NCBI RefSeq assembly: GCF_900177675.1
Contig: NZ_FXWM01000001.1
Location: 1,621,001-1,685,000 of the forward strand
Length of the DNA: 64,000 nucleotides
From: Bacillus sp. OV166
GTDB lineage: Bacteria; Bacillota; Bacilli; Bacillales; Cytobacillaceae
Direction: 5' to 3'
Shown: positions 9,166 through 17,036 of the stretch, piece by piece
Layout of the letters: each line of letters opens with the position of its first letter
How positions within the stretch are numbered: the first letter of the stretch is position 1
Position numbers and translations under genes: made by a program
The notes under the pieces: generated by a model
What the model was told of the DNA's origin: nothing
Databases searched by the model: none
The model's input: the letters and a program-made list of their open reading frames with translations, nothing else

Positions 9166-9210
9166 AAAGAAAAGCGGAAGCGCCCGTAGGTGCCTCCGCT
9201 TTTCTTTTTA
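9165..9210. terminator. Bidirectional terminator built from repeat-like sequence
   Basis: The arms AAAAGAAAAGCGGA and TCCGCTTTTCTTTT pair over a loop containing GCGCCCGTAGG. The loop and arms echo the end of repeat family A (GGGCGCCTCCGCTTTTC at 4595-4611), suggesting the terminator derives from a repeat remnant. Confidence 0.85.
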
Positions 9211-9393
9211 AGTCATCTGTTCAAGCTCTTGTTGCATTTGTTGGAGCTGCGCTTGTTCTGCTACAGTCGAATTTGCATAAGCAGAACTTAATGCATTTTT
9301 AGCTTTCGCGACAGCAGAATCAAGATCAGCTGGGTCGGCAGACTTCGCCATCTCAACAAATCTTCGTGCTTCTTGGAACAATTGGTTTCCCAT
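9208..9393 (-). CDS. DUF3813 family small protein (YizC-like)
   Basis: A 61-residue helical, alanine- and glutamine-rich protein (MGNQLFQEARRFVEMAK...QMQQELEQMT). I recognise the DUF3813 pattern; the B. subtilis counterpart near yitU is probably yizC. A GGAGGAATTTAAC leader fixes the ATG at 9393; the in-frame upstream extension lacks such a site. It sits two bases downstream of the 50-residue gene at 9395-9547, so the two are probably cotranscribed. No function known. Confidence 0.7.
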   Translation of the reverse strand: MGNQLFQEARRFVEMAKSADPADLDSAVAKAKNALSSAYANSTVAEQAQLQQMQQELEQMT

Positions 9394-9394
9394 G

Positions 9395-9547
9395 TTAAAT
9401 TCCTCCAAGCGAGGATTCTTGCACATTGGACATCTTCTGAGCTTCCGCTTCAGCGTAAGTCATGTGATAAGGAATACGTTCAGCATGCTTACTGACCGTA
9501 TCCACTCCTTGCTGGACAAAGCGTTTTGATTTGTTTCGTTTACCCAT
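9395..9547 (-). CDS. Small hypothetical basic protein
   Basis: 50 residues, starting MGKRNKSKRFVQQGVDTV and ending QESSLGGI; the basic head and TYAEAEAQKMS segment give it the look of a small spore or nucleic-acid-associated protein, but I cannot place it in a family. GGAGGGATTCGA precedes the ATG at 9547, which is strong evidence for translation. Cotranscribed upstream of the DUF3813 gene. Confidence 0.6.
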   Translation of the reverse strand: MGKRNKSKRFVQQGVDTVSKHAERIPYHMTYAEAEAQKMSNVQESSLGGI

Positions 9548-9659
9548 TCGAATCCCTCCAATATGCTCATAGCTCATATTGAAACAGCAACGCTGCCTCA
9601 AAAAATAGTATGTACCAAAAGGGGGAGGTTCATTTAGGTAAACAATGGTGAAATGAGTA

Positions 9660-10475
9660 TTAATATTTTATATTTAACAAATCTGCCAAATATTGAGCAA
9701 CACCATCTTCTTCGTTACTTAAAGTGACGTCATTAGCAATATTTTTCGCTTTGTCGATTGCATTTCCCATGGCAATCCCATGCCCAGCAAATTCAAGCAT
9801 TTCAAGGTCGTTGTCTTCATCGCCAAACGCAATAATTCTCTCAGCGGGAATACCATAATAATCAGAAGCCTTTTTTAACCCCACAGCCTTACTTAAGCCA
9901 ACCTTTATAATTTCAACCACATGCCATGGAGCGGCCCAACTGCGATGATCGATAACTTCTGCATGGACGGCCGATAAGTGTTCGCGAATTATCTTTAATT
10001 GATCCTCCTCTGTATGAATTAATAAACTCGTGGGTGAATCATTTAAATAATTTGCCAGATCTCCCGTAGTGATTTTTGGATTGCCAAAGTTGAAAATATC
10101 TAACAGCTTTTCATCGTGATAATGGAAGTAAACATCATCGATCACTTCGGCAATTATATTATGGAAGTGGAAACTTCTGCACGCTTCCACAATTTCTTTT
10201 GCCACCTTTATATCAAGAGGTTCATGATAAAATCCCCAATCAGGTTTTCGAGGGTGATGCATAAATGCTCCATTGAAATTGACAATCGGTGTGTCTAAAT
10301 CCAATTCCCGATAGTACATCTCACTGGAACGATAAGGCCTTCCTGTTGCAATCATAACGATATGACCTTGTTCTCTTGCTTTTTTAATAATTCCGTGTGT
10401 TTTTAATGATATCGTTTTATCATCTTTTAATAATGTCCCATCTAAATCTAATGCAATTAAGTGTCTATCTGTCAT
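9660..10475 (-). CDS. yitU: Cof-type HAD-IIB phosphatase
   Basis: 271 residues. HAD motif I is LDLDGTLL (residues 9-16: nucleophile and acid/base Asp), motif II IATGRP, motif III the Lys of GLSKAVGL, motif IV IAFGDEDNDLEML; the large C2-type cap between motifs II and III marks subfamily IIB. Such enzymes dephosphorylate sugar phosphates, flavin or PLP precursors; in B. subtilis YitU is reported as a minor FMN-type phosphatase. GAAGGAGTTATT precedes the ATG. Lies between the small gene pair and yitW; B. subtilis yitV is absent here. Confidence 0.87.
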   Translation of the reverse strand: MTDRHLIALDLDGTLLKDDKTISLKTHGIIKKAREQGHIVMIATGRPYRSSEMYYRELDLDTPIVNFNGAFMHHPRKPDWGFYHEPLDIKVAKEIVEACRSFHFHNIIAEVIDDVYFHYHDEKLLDIFNFGNPKITTGDLANYLNDSPTSLLIHTEEDQLKIIREHLSAVHAEVIDHRSWAAPWHVVEIIKVGLSKAVGLKKASDYYGIPAERIIAFGDEDNDLEMLEFAGHGIAMGNAIDKAKNIANDVTLSNEEDGVAQYLADLLNIKY

Positions 10476-10708
10476 AATAACTCCTTCTAATTATAATTTT
10501 CATCGCTAATAAAGTGCGTCGCTTTAGGAAAAAATTTATATACATGTTACACTGCAATTATGAATTTAATACTTAGTGGAATTTCTTATTCCTATATTTA
10601 CTATGTTAACAATTTTATATCTAAACTGTAAAAAAATTCACACCAAAAGATATAAAAAAACTATATACTTTTTTTAACTAAGTCTCAATCTTAGCATACT
10701 TAATCATT

Positions 10709-10717
10709 TGCTATAAT
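10709..10717 (+). promoter_or_regulatory. Extended -10 promoter of yitW
   Basis: TGCTATAAT is a perfect extended -10 (TGnTATAAT) about 36 bases before the yitW start; no good -35 is present. The rest of 10476-10752 is AT-rich and holds only a small CTAAG/CTTAG inverted repeat near 10679. Confidence 0.6.
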
Positions 10718-10752
10718 AGTGTGGGACAAGATAATGAAGGAGTGGATAAAAC

Positions 10753-11061
10753 ATGAATGAAGAACTAAAAGAAAATATCATGGGTGCCTTAGAACTAGTA
10801 ATTGACCCTGAACTAGGGGTAGATATTGTTAATTTAGGATTAGTATATAATGCTGAAATGGATGAAGAAGGAAACGTAACGATTACCATGACGTTAACTT
10901 CAATGGGCTGCCCACTTGCTGGAACAATTGTTGACCAGGTTAAACGGGCATTGGCCGACATTCCGGAGATCAAAGAAGTAGAAGTAAATATTGTTTTTAA
11001 TCCTCCATGGAATAAAGAAATGATGTCACGTTATGCGAAAATCGCATTAGGAATTCGCTAA
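10753..11061 (+). CDS. yitW: MIP18/SufT family Fe-S assembly protein
   Basis: A 102-residue DUF59 protein. DPELGVDIVNLGLVY, TMTSMGCPLAG-like sequence (TLTSMGCPLAGTI, with the conserved Cys) and NPPWNKEMMS are the family signatures. Members help deliver or mature Fe-S clusters (SufT, Cia2/MIP18). It is followed by a terminator and, 200 bases on, by an Fe-S dependent radical SAM gene, so the neighbourhood is Fe-S heavy. AAGGAGTGGATAAAAC precedes the ATG. Confidence 0.88.
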   Translation: MNEELKENIMGALELVIDPELGVDIVNLGLVYNAEMDEEGNVTITMTLTSMGCPLAGTIVDQVKRALADIPEIKEVEVNIVFNPPWNKEMMSRYAKIALGIR

Positions 11062-11109
11062 GCTTAATTAGAGGCTTTTGAACTCTCAGTAAAATAAGCG
11101 TATTTTTTA

Positions 11110-11138
11110 GAAACAGCAGATTTTCTGCTGTTTTTGTA
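11110..11138 (+). terminator. Terminator after yitW
   Basis: Stem AAACAGCAGA and TCTGCTGTTT, three-base loop, T run. Confidence 0.88.
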
Positions 11139-11175
11139 TTTTTCTTCACGTTTCAGACATATCTAGCATACAGAA

Positions 11176-11218
11176 TGTGAGATAGTTCACTTTTTTCAAA
11201 TATAAACACCTTTATAAT
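11176..11218 (+). promoter_or_regulatory. Fnr-type class II promoter of the radical SAM gene
   Basis: TGTGA-GATAGT-TCACT (11176-11191) matches the TGTGA-N6-TCACA Fnr/Crp consensus at 9 of 10 positions. TATAAT at 11213-11218 starts 29.5 bp from the symmetry centre, so the site should lie at about -41.5 from a start near 11225. The Fnr gene itself lies just downstream. Confidence 0.75.
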
Positions 11219-11271
11219 ACAGATTAATAAGGCTGTTGGATTTGAATAGCCGTTATTAGGAGGCGTTTCAT

Positions 11272-12393
11272 ATGGCTATTAGCCGAGATTTTAATAAAGA
11301 CCCTTTTATCGTAATATGGGAACTCACTAGAGCTTGTCAATTAAAGTGTCTGCACTGCCGTGCCGATGCACAGTATAAAAGGGATCCACGTGAACTATCA
11401 TTTGAAGAAGGAAAAAATCTAATTGATCAAATATATGAAATGAACAATCCGATGCTTGTTTTTACTGGCGGAGACCCGCTGATGAGAGAAGATGTTTTTG
11501 ATATTGCGAAATATGCAGTTGAAAAAGGCGTACGGGTATCAATGACCCCAAGCGCGACACCAAATGTAACAAAAGAAGCAATTGAAAAAGCAAAAGAAGT
11601 TGGTCTTGCTCGCTGGGCATTTAGTATTGATGGTCCTAGGGCTGAGATTCATGACCATTTTAGGGGAACAGCTGGATCATTTGACCTTACCATGGAAAAA
11701 ATAAAATATTTGCATGAAGTTGGATTACCCATTCAGATTAATACGGTGATTTCCCGTTACAATATTGACTACCTTGATGAAATGGCAAAAATGGTTGAAG
11801 ATTTAGAATGTGTGTTATGGAGTGTCTTTTTCCTAGTGCCAACAGGAAGAGGTCAACAATCAGATATGATTTCTCCAGTTCAACATGAAAAAGTATTCAG
11901 ATGGCTATATGATTTAAGTAAGCGCGTGTCTTTTGATATCAAAACAACAGAAGCCATGCACTATAGACGTGTTGTGATTCAACAAAAAATGCGCGAAGCG
12001 AAGGAAACAACAGATGAGATTGAGTATTTAAGCGCATTAACAGAAAAAGGATTAACAGGCTCTATCGATGGTTTAGGACGAGCACCAAAAGGTGTTAATG
12101 ATGGTAATGGTTTTGTTTTCATCTCCCATATTGGCGATGTATATCCAAGCGGACTATTACCCGTTAAAGCGGGTAATATCCGGGAAACGCCATTAGCTGA
12201 AATTTATCGTGAATCACCAATTTTCCAATCATTAAGAAATCCAGATCTTTTTAAAGGGAAATGTGGTGTCTGTGAATTCCGTCATGTTTGCGGGGGATCA
12301 AGGTCTAGAGCTTATGCAATGACTGGAGATTATCTAGAAAGCGAGCCATTCTGCGTTTATATTCCTAAATTATTAAGAGAAAAGCAAGTATAG
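11272..12393 (+). CDS. Radical SAM/SPASM-like protein, TIGR04053 (BA_1875) family
   Basis: 373 residues, cytoplasmic. The radical SAM cluster Cys are C22, C26 and C29 (CQLKCLHC), followed by the GGDPLMR glycine-rich SAM motif. A C-terminal cysteine cluster (CGVCEFRHVCGG and a last Cys in SEPFCVY) marks an extra SPASM-type Fe-S site. I recall this exact architecture as TIGR04053, related to AhbD/NirJ-type enzymes of alternative haem routes, but the substrate is unknown. An Fnr-type site precedes it and convergent fnr follows, so an anaerobic role is likely (inference). AGGAGGCG precedes the ATG. Confidence 0.82.
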   Translation: MAISRDFNKDPFIVIWELTRACQLKCLHCRADAQYKRDPRELSFEEGKNLIDQIYEMNNPMLVFTGGDPLMREDVFDIAKYAVEKGVRVSMTPSATPNVTKEAIEKAKEVGLARWAFSIDGPRAEIHDHFRGTAGSFDLTMEKIKYLHEVGLPIQINTVISRYNIDYLDEMAKMVEDLECVLWSVFFLVPTGRGQQSDMISPVQHEKVFRWLYDLSKRVSFDIKTTEAMHYRRVVIQQKMREAKETTDEIEYLSALTEKGLTGSIDGLGRAPKGVNDGNGFVFISHIGDVYPSGLLPVKAGNIRETPLAEIYRESPIFQSLRNPDLFKGKCGVCEFRHVCGGSRSRAYAMTGDYLESEPFCVYIPKLLREKQV

Positions 12394-12405
12394 TAATTAA
12401 AACTG

Positions 12406-12443
12406 AAAAAAAAGGCTGCCTCATTATAGTGAGACAGCCTTGC
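12406..12443. terminator. Bidirectional terminator between radical SAM gene and fnr
   Basis: AAGGCTGCCTCA pairs with TGAGACAGCCTT (one mismatch) over TTATAG, preceded by a long A run. The two genes converge on it. Confidence 0.75.
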
Positions 12444-12477
12444 GTATATAGATAACTGCAAATAAGTCAAGGCCATC

Positions 12478-13176
12478 CTATTCGATATTGCAATAAACGG
12501 CAGAACAATTTTCACAGTCGATTTCATTTTTTAAGTATTGTAAATCCAATATTGAGATCTTTCCTTTTTTAACTGAAATGATTTTATCTTTCTTTAGTTC
12601 ACTAAGTATACGGTTTGTACTCTCACGTGATGTACCGCAGAAGTTGGCAAGTTCTTGGTTGGTTAACGGCAGATCTATTAAGATTTCATTATCCTTTTGA
12701 ATACCATAACTATTCGACATACGGATAAGAGTTGAGAAAAGGGCACCTCGTTTTCCATTTAAAACGAGGTCGCGAAATTTTGTTTGTGTTTTCCGGAGAT
12801 GATCACTCATCCATTTCATAAATTCAAAAGCAAGCTTACTGTTTTGGAAAATTTCACTTTCGATTATATCCTTTTTTATTGCTACTATTTCTCCTTCTTC
12901 AAGAACCATTGCACTTAATAAATATCTGGGGTTATCAGTAAATAGGGTTAATTCCCCGCATATATCATTTTCTCCACAAATTCTTAATGAAAGTTCACGG
13001 CCATCTGAAGTAATTTTACTGATTTGAATTTTGCCGGAAATGATAATGTAAAGTTCTTCCGCAAGCATTCCTTCTTGAAATAAAAAGCTTCCTTTTTCAC
13101 TTTTAAATTTCCGGTCTGCAAATTTAAGCAATTCTTTTATTTCAATTGAATGAGTTGGTTTCATTATTGCTGTCAT
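12478..13176 (-). CDS. fnr: Fnr-type Crp family transcription regulator, paralog 1
   Basis: 232 residues. N-terminal cyclic-nucleotide-type beta barrel (FQEGMLAEELYIIISGKIQISK), dimerisation helix, and a Crp-type winged helix with recognition helix ELANFCGTSRESTNRILSELKK. The C-terminus has C-x2-C-x4-C (CENCSAVYC), which in B. subtilis Fnr binds a [4Fe-4S] cluster together with an Asp; the Asp of KFRDLVL is the likely fourth ligand. It should activate anaerobic genes through TGTGA-N6-TCACA sites when oxygen is low. GAGGTGA supports ATG 13176. A paralog lies at 18768-19460. No clear Fnr site is visible before this gene. Confidence 0.85.
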   Translation of the reverse strand: MTAIMKPTHSIEIKELLKFADRKFKSEKGSFLFQEGMLAEELYIIISGKIQISKITSDGRELSLRICGENDICGELTLFTDNPRYLLSAMVLEEGEIVAIKKDIIESEIFQNSKLAFEFMKWMSDHLRKTQTKFRDLVLNGKRGALFSTLIRMSNSYGIQKDNEILIDLPLTNQELANFCGTSRESTNRILSELKKDKIISVKKGKISILDLQYLKNEIDCENCSAVYCNIE

Positions 13177-13538
13177 CAGCTTCACCTCAATGTGTCATAT
13201 TAACAACCATCTATTTTCCAAAGTGATCAATGTTTAGTTTGTTAGTACCATTTTATCTCATGAGGAATCAATAAGAAGAAGTAAACAATGACAATATAGT
13301 GAAAACTCATATGAAATTAATCATGTTTATTTATTTTCTTTTTGAATTATCGTTTAAATGAATAAAATCTGTAGAGGAAATTTTTTTCCAAAACAGTTAT
13401 TTATAGATTGTAAAACATCTGCTAAGATAAGAATTGTATTAAAAAGTATTGTTATAGTGAATAAAGTAACAGTTTTTTTATCTAAAGACTGGTACACTGA
13501 ATATCATTAGGTTCCAAAAATAATGGAGTTGATATGGA
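13177..13538. other. Divergent fnr-moaA intergenic region
   Basis: About 360 AT-rich bases without a gene. The moaA side holds the weak Fnr-like site described separately at 13456-13498. On the fnr side I see no good promoter match or Fnr site. Confidence 0.6.
13456..13498 (+). promoter_or_regulatory. Weak Fnr-like site and -10 of moaA
   Basis: AGTGA-ATAAAG-TAACA (13456-13471) matches the Fnr consensus at 8 of 10 positions. TACACT (13493-13498) starts 29.5 bp from its centre, the same geometry as the stronger sites nearby, which is why I list it despite the mismatches. Confidence 0.45.
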
Positions 13539-14555
13539 ATGGAAAAAACCATTATTAAAGATAAATTAAATAGACCATTGCATGACTTAAGAATTTCTGT
13601 AATTGATCGATGTAATTTCCGTTGCCAATACTGTATGCCAGCAGATCAATTTGGTCCTGATTTTGAGTTTCTTCCTAAAAGTGCTTTGCTATCCTATGAA
13701 GAGATCGAACGAATAGCGAAAATTTTTGTTAATTTGGGTGTGGAAAAAATTCGCCTAACTGGAGGAGAACCTCTTCTTCGAAGAGATATGCCCATTCTTG
13801 TTAAGAAGCTGTCAGCTATTGAGGGCTTACTTGATATCGGATTAACGACGAATGGTGTGCTCCTGCCGAAATTTGCCAAAGATTTAAAGGAAGCAGGACT
13901 CAAAAGAGTAAATGTCAGCCTTGATACCTTAAACGATGAATTGTTTGGCCAAATTAACGGGCGTGGGGTTGGAACTGGGCCAGTTTTGGAAGGCATTGAA
14001 GCAGCGAAACAGGCAGGTCTTGGGGTCAAAATAAATATGGTTGTCAAAAAAGGTTTGAATGATACTGAAATTATTCCAATGGCAAAGTACTGCAAGGAGA
14101 ACAGTCTGGAGCTTCGCTATATAGAATTCATGGATGTTGGCTCCACGAACGGCTGGAAAATGGATGATGTTATTACAAAAAAACAGATTTATTATTTGTT
14201 AAAAGAACAATTTGATCTTGAACCTGTTGACCCAGCCTACTACGGAGAAGTGGCGAAGGTGTACCGTTATAAAGATAAAGATGTGAATGTAGGATTTATC
14301 ACGTCTGTTTCGGAATCGTTTTGTTCAAGTTGCACTCGTTCTCGACTTTCAGCGAATGGTCAGATTTTTACTTGTTTATTTAATGGGAATGGGCATGATA
14401 TCCGTAATTTTATGAGAAACGGTGCCTCTGATGAAGAAATCCGTGAGCGGGTGAGCGCCATTTGGAATGGAAGAGATGACAGATATTCAGACGAACGAAC
14501 AGCCGAAACGCACAAAAACCGTAAAAAAATAGAAATGTCCTATATTGGTGGTTAA
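13539..14555 (+). CDS. moaA: GTP 3',8-cyclase MoaA
   Basis: 338 residues. Catalyses the first step of molybdenum cofactor synthesis, turning GTP into 3',8-cyclo-7,8-dihydro-GTP. The N-terminal SAM cluster Cys are C25, C29 and C32 (CNFRCQYC); the C-terminal cluster uses [18 protein letters not shown]; the terminal Gly-Gly (SYIGG) required for activity is present. It stands apart from moeA and mobB, separated by scdA on the other strand, and other Moco genes (moaB-E, moeB) are not in the window. Terminator hairpin overlaps its stop codon. Confidence 0.95.
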   Translation: MEKTIIKDKLNRPLHDLRISVIDRCNFRCQYCMPADQFGPDFEFLPKSALLSYEEIERIAKIFVNLGVEKIRLTGGEPLLRRDMPILVKKLSAIEGLLDIGLTTNGVLLPKFAKDLKEAGLKRVNVSLDTLNDELFGQINGRGVGTGPVLEGIEAAKQAGLGVKINMVVKKGLNDTEIIPMAKYCKENSLELRYIEFMDVGSTNGWKMDDVITKKQIYYLLKEQFDLEPVDPAYYGEVAKVYRYKDKDVNVGFITSVSESFCSSCTRSRLSANGQIFTCLFNGNGHDIRNFMRNGASDEEIRERVSAIWNGRDDRYSDERTAETHKNRKKIEMSYIGG

Positions 14556-14582
14556 ACTCTCTTCCATGAAGAGAGTTTTTTT
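14554..14582 (+). terminator. Terminator overlapping the moaA stop codon
   Basis: AACTCTCTTC and GAAGAGAGTT pair over CAT, followed by a T run. Confidence 0.88.
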
Positions 14583-14641
14583 GTTGGATAGAAAATTATA
14601 AAATTATTTATTGTGGATAACTTGAAATAGTTCTCTGAATC

Positions 14642-14785
14642 CAGCTCCAGCGCCTAGCTGCTAGTGTACTTCGCTCTCCGCCCTATGATAAGTCAAGCAC
14701 GAATGCGCTAACGCTCTCCGTGTTTCCTTTATCTCAGTTGGAGCGCTCCAGTCCATACGAAGCTAAACGGGCGCTTGCGCCTTTT
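14642..14785. repeat. Dispersed intergenic repeat, family A, copy 2
   Basis: About 144 bp closely similar to 4465-4611, with the same orientation and the same blocks (GATAAGTCAAGCACGAATGC, CGCTCTCCGTGTTTCCTTTA, CCAGTCCATACG). It lies between convergent moaA and scdA. Differences are scattered substitutions, so the copies are old rather than a recent duplication. Confidence 0.8.
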
Positions 14786-14795
14786 GTTCTATAAA

Positions 14796-14834
14796 GAAAC
14801 AGCCCGCTTTAAGAAAAGCGGACTGTTGATTTTA
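14796..14834 (-). terminator. Terminator after scdA
   Basis: The arms AACAGCCCGCTTT and AAAGCGGACTGTT pair with one mismatch; the minus strand reads into T-rich sequence. Confidence 0.7.
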
Positions 14835-15530
14835 TTAAAGATACCTAGGAAATAGGATGTTGTTTTCAAGATGCACATGCATAAAGGTTAATCCTTCTAA
14901 CGCTTCCAAGCGTGCATATACTAATCGGTACGTACCGCATGCATCCAGAGGTAGAGTGTAGTCAGTAGTTACTGCACGGATCTCTCTTAAAATTTCACCG
15001 GCATGGTCATGTTCTTTTTCTAATTCAACAATCATTGCAATTGCTTCTTCACGATTCTCCACGGTTCCATCTGCAAGCTGCTTAATTAATGGGAATACAA
15101 CAGCTTCCTCTTTCGCCATATGATCCATCAATTCTTTTTTGAATTCATAGAAGAGTTCGTAAACCTTTAGTAACTCTGGATGGTTATCTCCATGGACACG
15201 TGAAACCTTCGTTACATAGGGACTTAGCATAGTTAGTTCCTCTTCAGATACACGATGGTAGTTTGAAATAACATGATCAATAATTGTAGTTGAATCAGAA
15301 TTAGTCCAAACTTCAACATCTTTCTCGGTGTTTTCGTATTTTTCAAAAACTTCTTTTAATTCATCTAACAAAGTATCAAGGTTAAGCTTATTTTGAGCAA
15401 CTGCTTCTGTTAATGAGGTATTACCACCGCAGCAAAAATCGATTCGGTTCTTTTTAAAAACATCACTTGTTTTAGGTAATTCGTTAACAATATCTTTAAC
15501 TAATGAAATAGGTGTAATTGTGAAACTCAT
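14835..15530 (-). CDS. scdA: Iron-sulfur cluster repair di-iron protein (RIC family)
   Basis: 231 residues. An N-terminal DUF542 domain (VFKKNRIDFCCGG) precedes a hemerythrin-like four-helix domain with His/Glu ligands (VISNYHR, HGDNHPEL, LMDHMAKEEAVVFP, EKEHDHAG, MHVHLENNILFP). RIC/ScdA/YtfE proteins repair Fe-S clusters damaged by nitric oxide or oxidants. GGGAGGAAATTAAAG precedes ATG 15530; a longer frame to 15575 would begin upstream of the predicted transcription start, so I reject it. An excellent Fnr-type promoter precedes it, fitting a role in anaerobic nitrate/NO metabolism together with the Moco genes. Confidence 0.9.
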   Translation of the reverse strand: MSFTITPISLVKDIVNELPKTSDVFKKNRIDFCCGGNTSLTEAVAQNKLNLDTLLDELKEVFEKYENTEKDVEVWTNSDSTTIIDHVISNYHRVSEEELTMLSPYVTKVSRVHGDNHPELLKVYELFYEFKKELMDHMAKEEAVVFPLIKQLADGTVENREEAIAMIVELEKEHDHAGEILREIRAVTTDYTLPLDACGTYRLVYARLEALEGLTFMHVHLENNILFPRYL

Positions 15531-15570
15531 CTTTAATTTCCTCCCAAAGTCCAAGATTAAATCTAACCTA

Positions 15571-15613
15571 ATCATAATGTAAAATAGAAAAAAACTAGGT
15601 GACCTGAATCACA
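15571..15613 (-). promoter_or_regulatory. Fnr-type class II promoter of scdA
   Basis: GGTGA-CCTGAA-TCACA (15598-15613) matches the palindromic consensus at 9 of 10 positions. On the minus strand TATGAT (15576 down to 15571) starts 29.5 bp from its centre. The predicted transcription start near 15564 lies inside the longer reading frame, and so decides in favour of ATG 15530. Confidence 0.75.
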
Positions 15614-15656
15614 CATTCCCTATGATTTTATATTTTTTGGCAAGATTCTTTTATAT

Positions 15657-15699
15657 TGTGACATTTGATATGTTAGTTAGTTTTTAATAAGCTTATAAT
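15657..15699 (+). promoter_or_regulatory. moeA promoter with an Fnr half-site
   Basis: TGTGA at 15657-15661 is a perfect half-site, but the other half (ATATG) does not match. TATAAT at 15694-15699 begins 29.5 bp from where the palindrome centre would be, the same spacing as the neighbouring promoters. Confidence 0.4.
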
Positions 15700-15770
15700 G
15701 TTGATTAGTCGATGACTATTAGTACATATCACAATGGATAGATATTTGTTTAAGGCAGGAGCTGATTATT

Positions 15771-17036
15771 TTGTTCGAAAGAAGAAGACCGATACCAATT
15801 GGAGAAGCGGTCAAAAGCATAATGGAATATCAATTACTTGGTGTGACCGAACAAGTTTCGATAAATGAAAGCTTTGGCCGCTTTTTATCGGAGGATTTGA
15901 TCGCAACTAGCGATGTGCCCCATTTTGACCGTGCACCGTATGATGGCTTTGCTGTTAGGTCAATCGATACACGTGAGGCTTCGCTATCCAATGTAGTTGA
16001 ATTTGAAGTGGTCGATCACATCGGCGCAGGAATGGTTTCTACTAAAGTAATAGGAGAGCACCAAGCTGTTAGGATTATGACTGGCGCAATGATGCCAGTA
16101 GGAACAGATGCTGTCGTTATGTTTGAGGTGGCTAAGGCCTACGAAAAGAATGGAATCCCATATATGTCCATTAAACGCAGCTTTAAAAAGGGTGATAACG
16201 TTTCGTTCAGTGGTGAAGATGCCAAGCAGGGTGAAGTTTTGGTGAAAAAAGGAACATTGATAAATCCTGGAATTCAAGCCATGCTTGCAACATTTGGATA
16301 TGAACGAGTGTCCGTTGCGAAAAAGCCACGTGTTGGTTTGTTTGCAACAGGGACAGAGCTTTTAGAAGTAAATGAAGCCTTGGTTCCAGGAAAAATTCGT
16401 AATAGTAATTCACATATGATTGCAGCCCAAATTGAAAGAGCGGGAGGCATTGTTCACTATTTTGGAAAGCTTCCTGATGAATTTGACACTTGCTTTGAAG
16501 CAGTCCAAAAAGCAATAAATGAAGTAGACTTATTAATTACCACCGGTGGGGTTTCAGTTGGGGATTTTGATTATCTGCCTGCTATTTATGAAAAGCTTGG
16601 GGCAGAGGTTTTCTTTAATAAAGTTGCCATGCGGCCTGGAAGTGTGACGACGGTTGCACAGCACAATGGGAAGCTTCTCTTTGGGCTTTCGGGTAATCCT
16701 TCGGCTTGTTATGTAGGCTTTGAATTGTTTGCCCGCCCAATTATCCGTAGGATGCTTTTTTCAGAAAAACCTCACCTTCGTAAAGAGCAAGCACTTTTAG
16801 AAGTCGATTTTCCTAAAGCCAATCCATTTACAAGGTTTGTCCGAAGTTCTACGTTTATAGATGCGGGAAGACTAAAGGCAACACCGAGTGGACTTGACAA
16901 GTCTAACATTATTATGAGCCTTTCTGGAGCAAATTCGTTGATGATTCTTCCAGGCGGAACTAGAGGCTTTACAGCCGGAAGTGAAGTGGACGTCCTCCTG
17001 CTTGAAGACCAGGTTGGCAGTTTGTGGCCGTGGTAA
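15771..17036 (+). CDS. moeA: Molybdopterin molybdenumtransferase MoeA
   Basis: 421 residues. Inserts molybdate into adenylylated molybdopterin. Recognisable features are the N-terminal PIGEAVK..., the domain II HIGAGM segment, GEDAKQGEVL, LFATGTELLE, LITTGGVSVGDFDYLP and MRPGSVTTVAQ...FGLSGNPSAC of the MoeA/MogA fold, and a C-terminal beta domain. TTG start at 15771, with AGGAG nine bases before it. mobB overlaps its 3' end by 13 bases, so the two are translationally coupled. Confidence 0.92.
   Translation: MFERRRPIPIGEAVKSIMEYQLLGVTEQVSINESFGRFLSEDLIATSDVPHFDRAPYDGFAVRSIDTREASLSNVVEFEVVDHIGAGMVSTKVIGEHQAVRIMTGAMMPVGTDAVVMFEVAKAYEKNGIPYMSIKRSFKKGDNVSFSGEDAKQGEVLVKKGTLINPGIQAMLATFGYERVSVAKKPRVGLFATGTELLEVNEALVPGKIRNSNSHMIAAQIERAGGIVHYFGKLPDEFDTCFEAVQKAINEVDLLITTGGVSVGDFDYLPAIYEKLGAEVFFNKVAMRPGSVTTVAQHNGKLLFGLSGNPSACYVGFELFARPIIRRMLFSEKPHLRKEQALLEVDFPKANPFTRFVRSSTFIDAGRLKATPSGLDKSNIIMSLSGANSLMILPGGTRGFTAGSEVDVLLLEDQVGSLWPW

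Noticed and set aside
13694..14095. 133-codon open frame antisense to moaA
   Set aside because: Lies wholly inside moaA with Pro/Ser-rich antisense-type composition.
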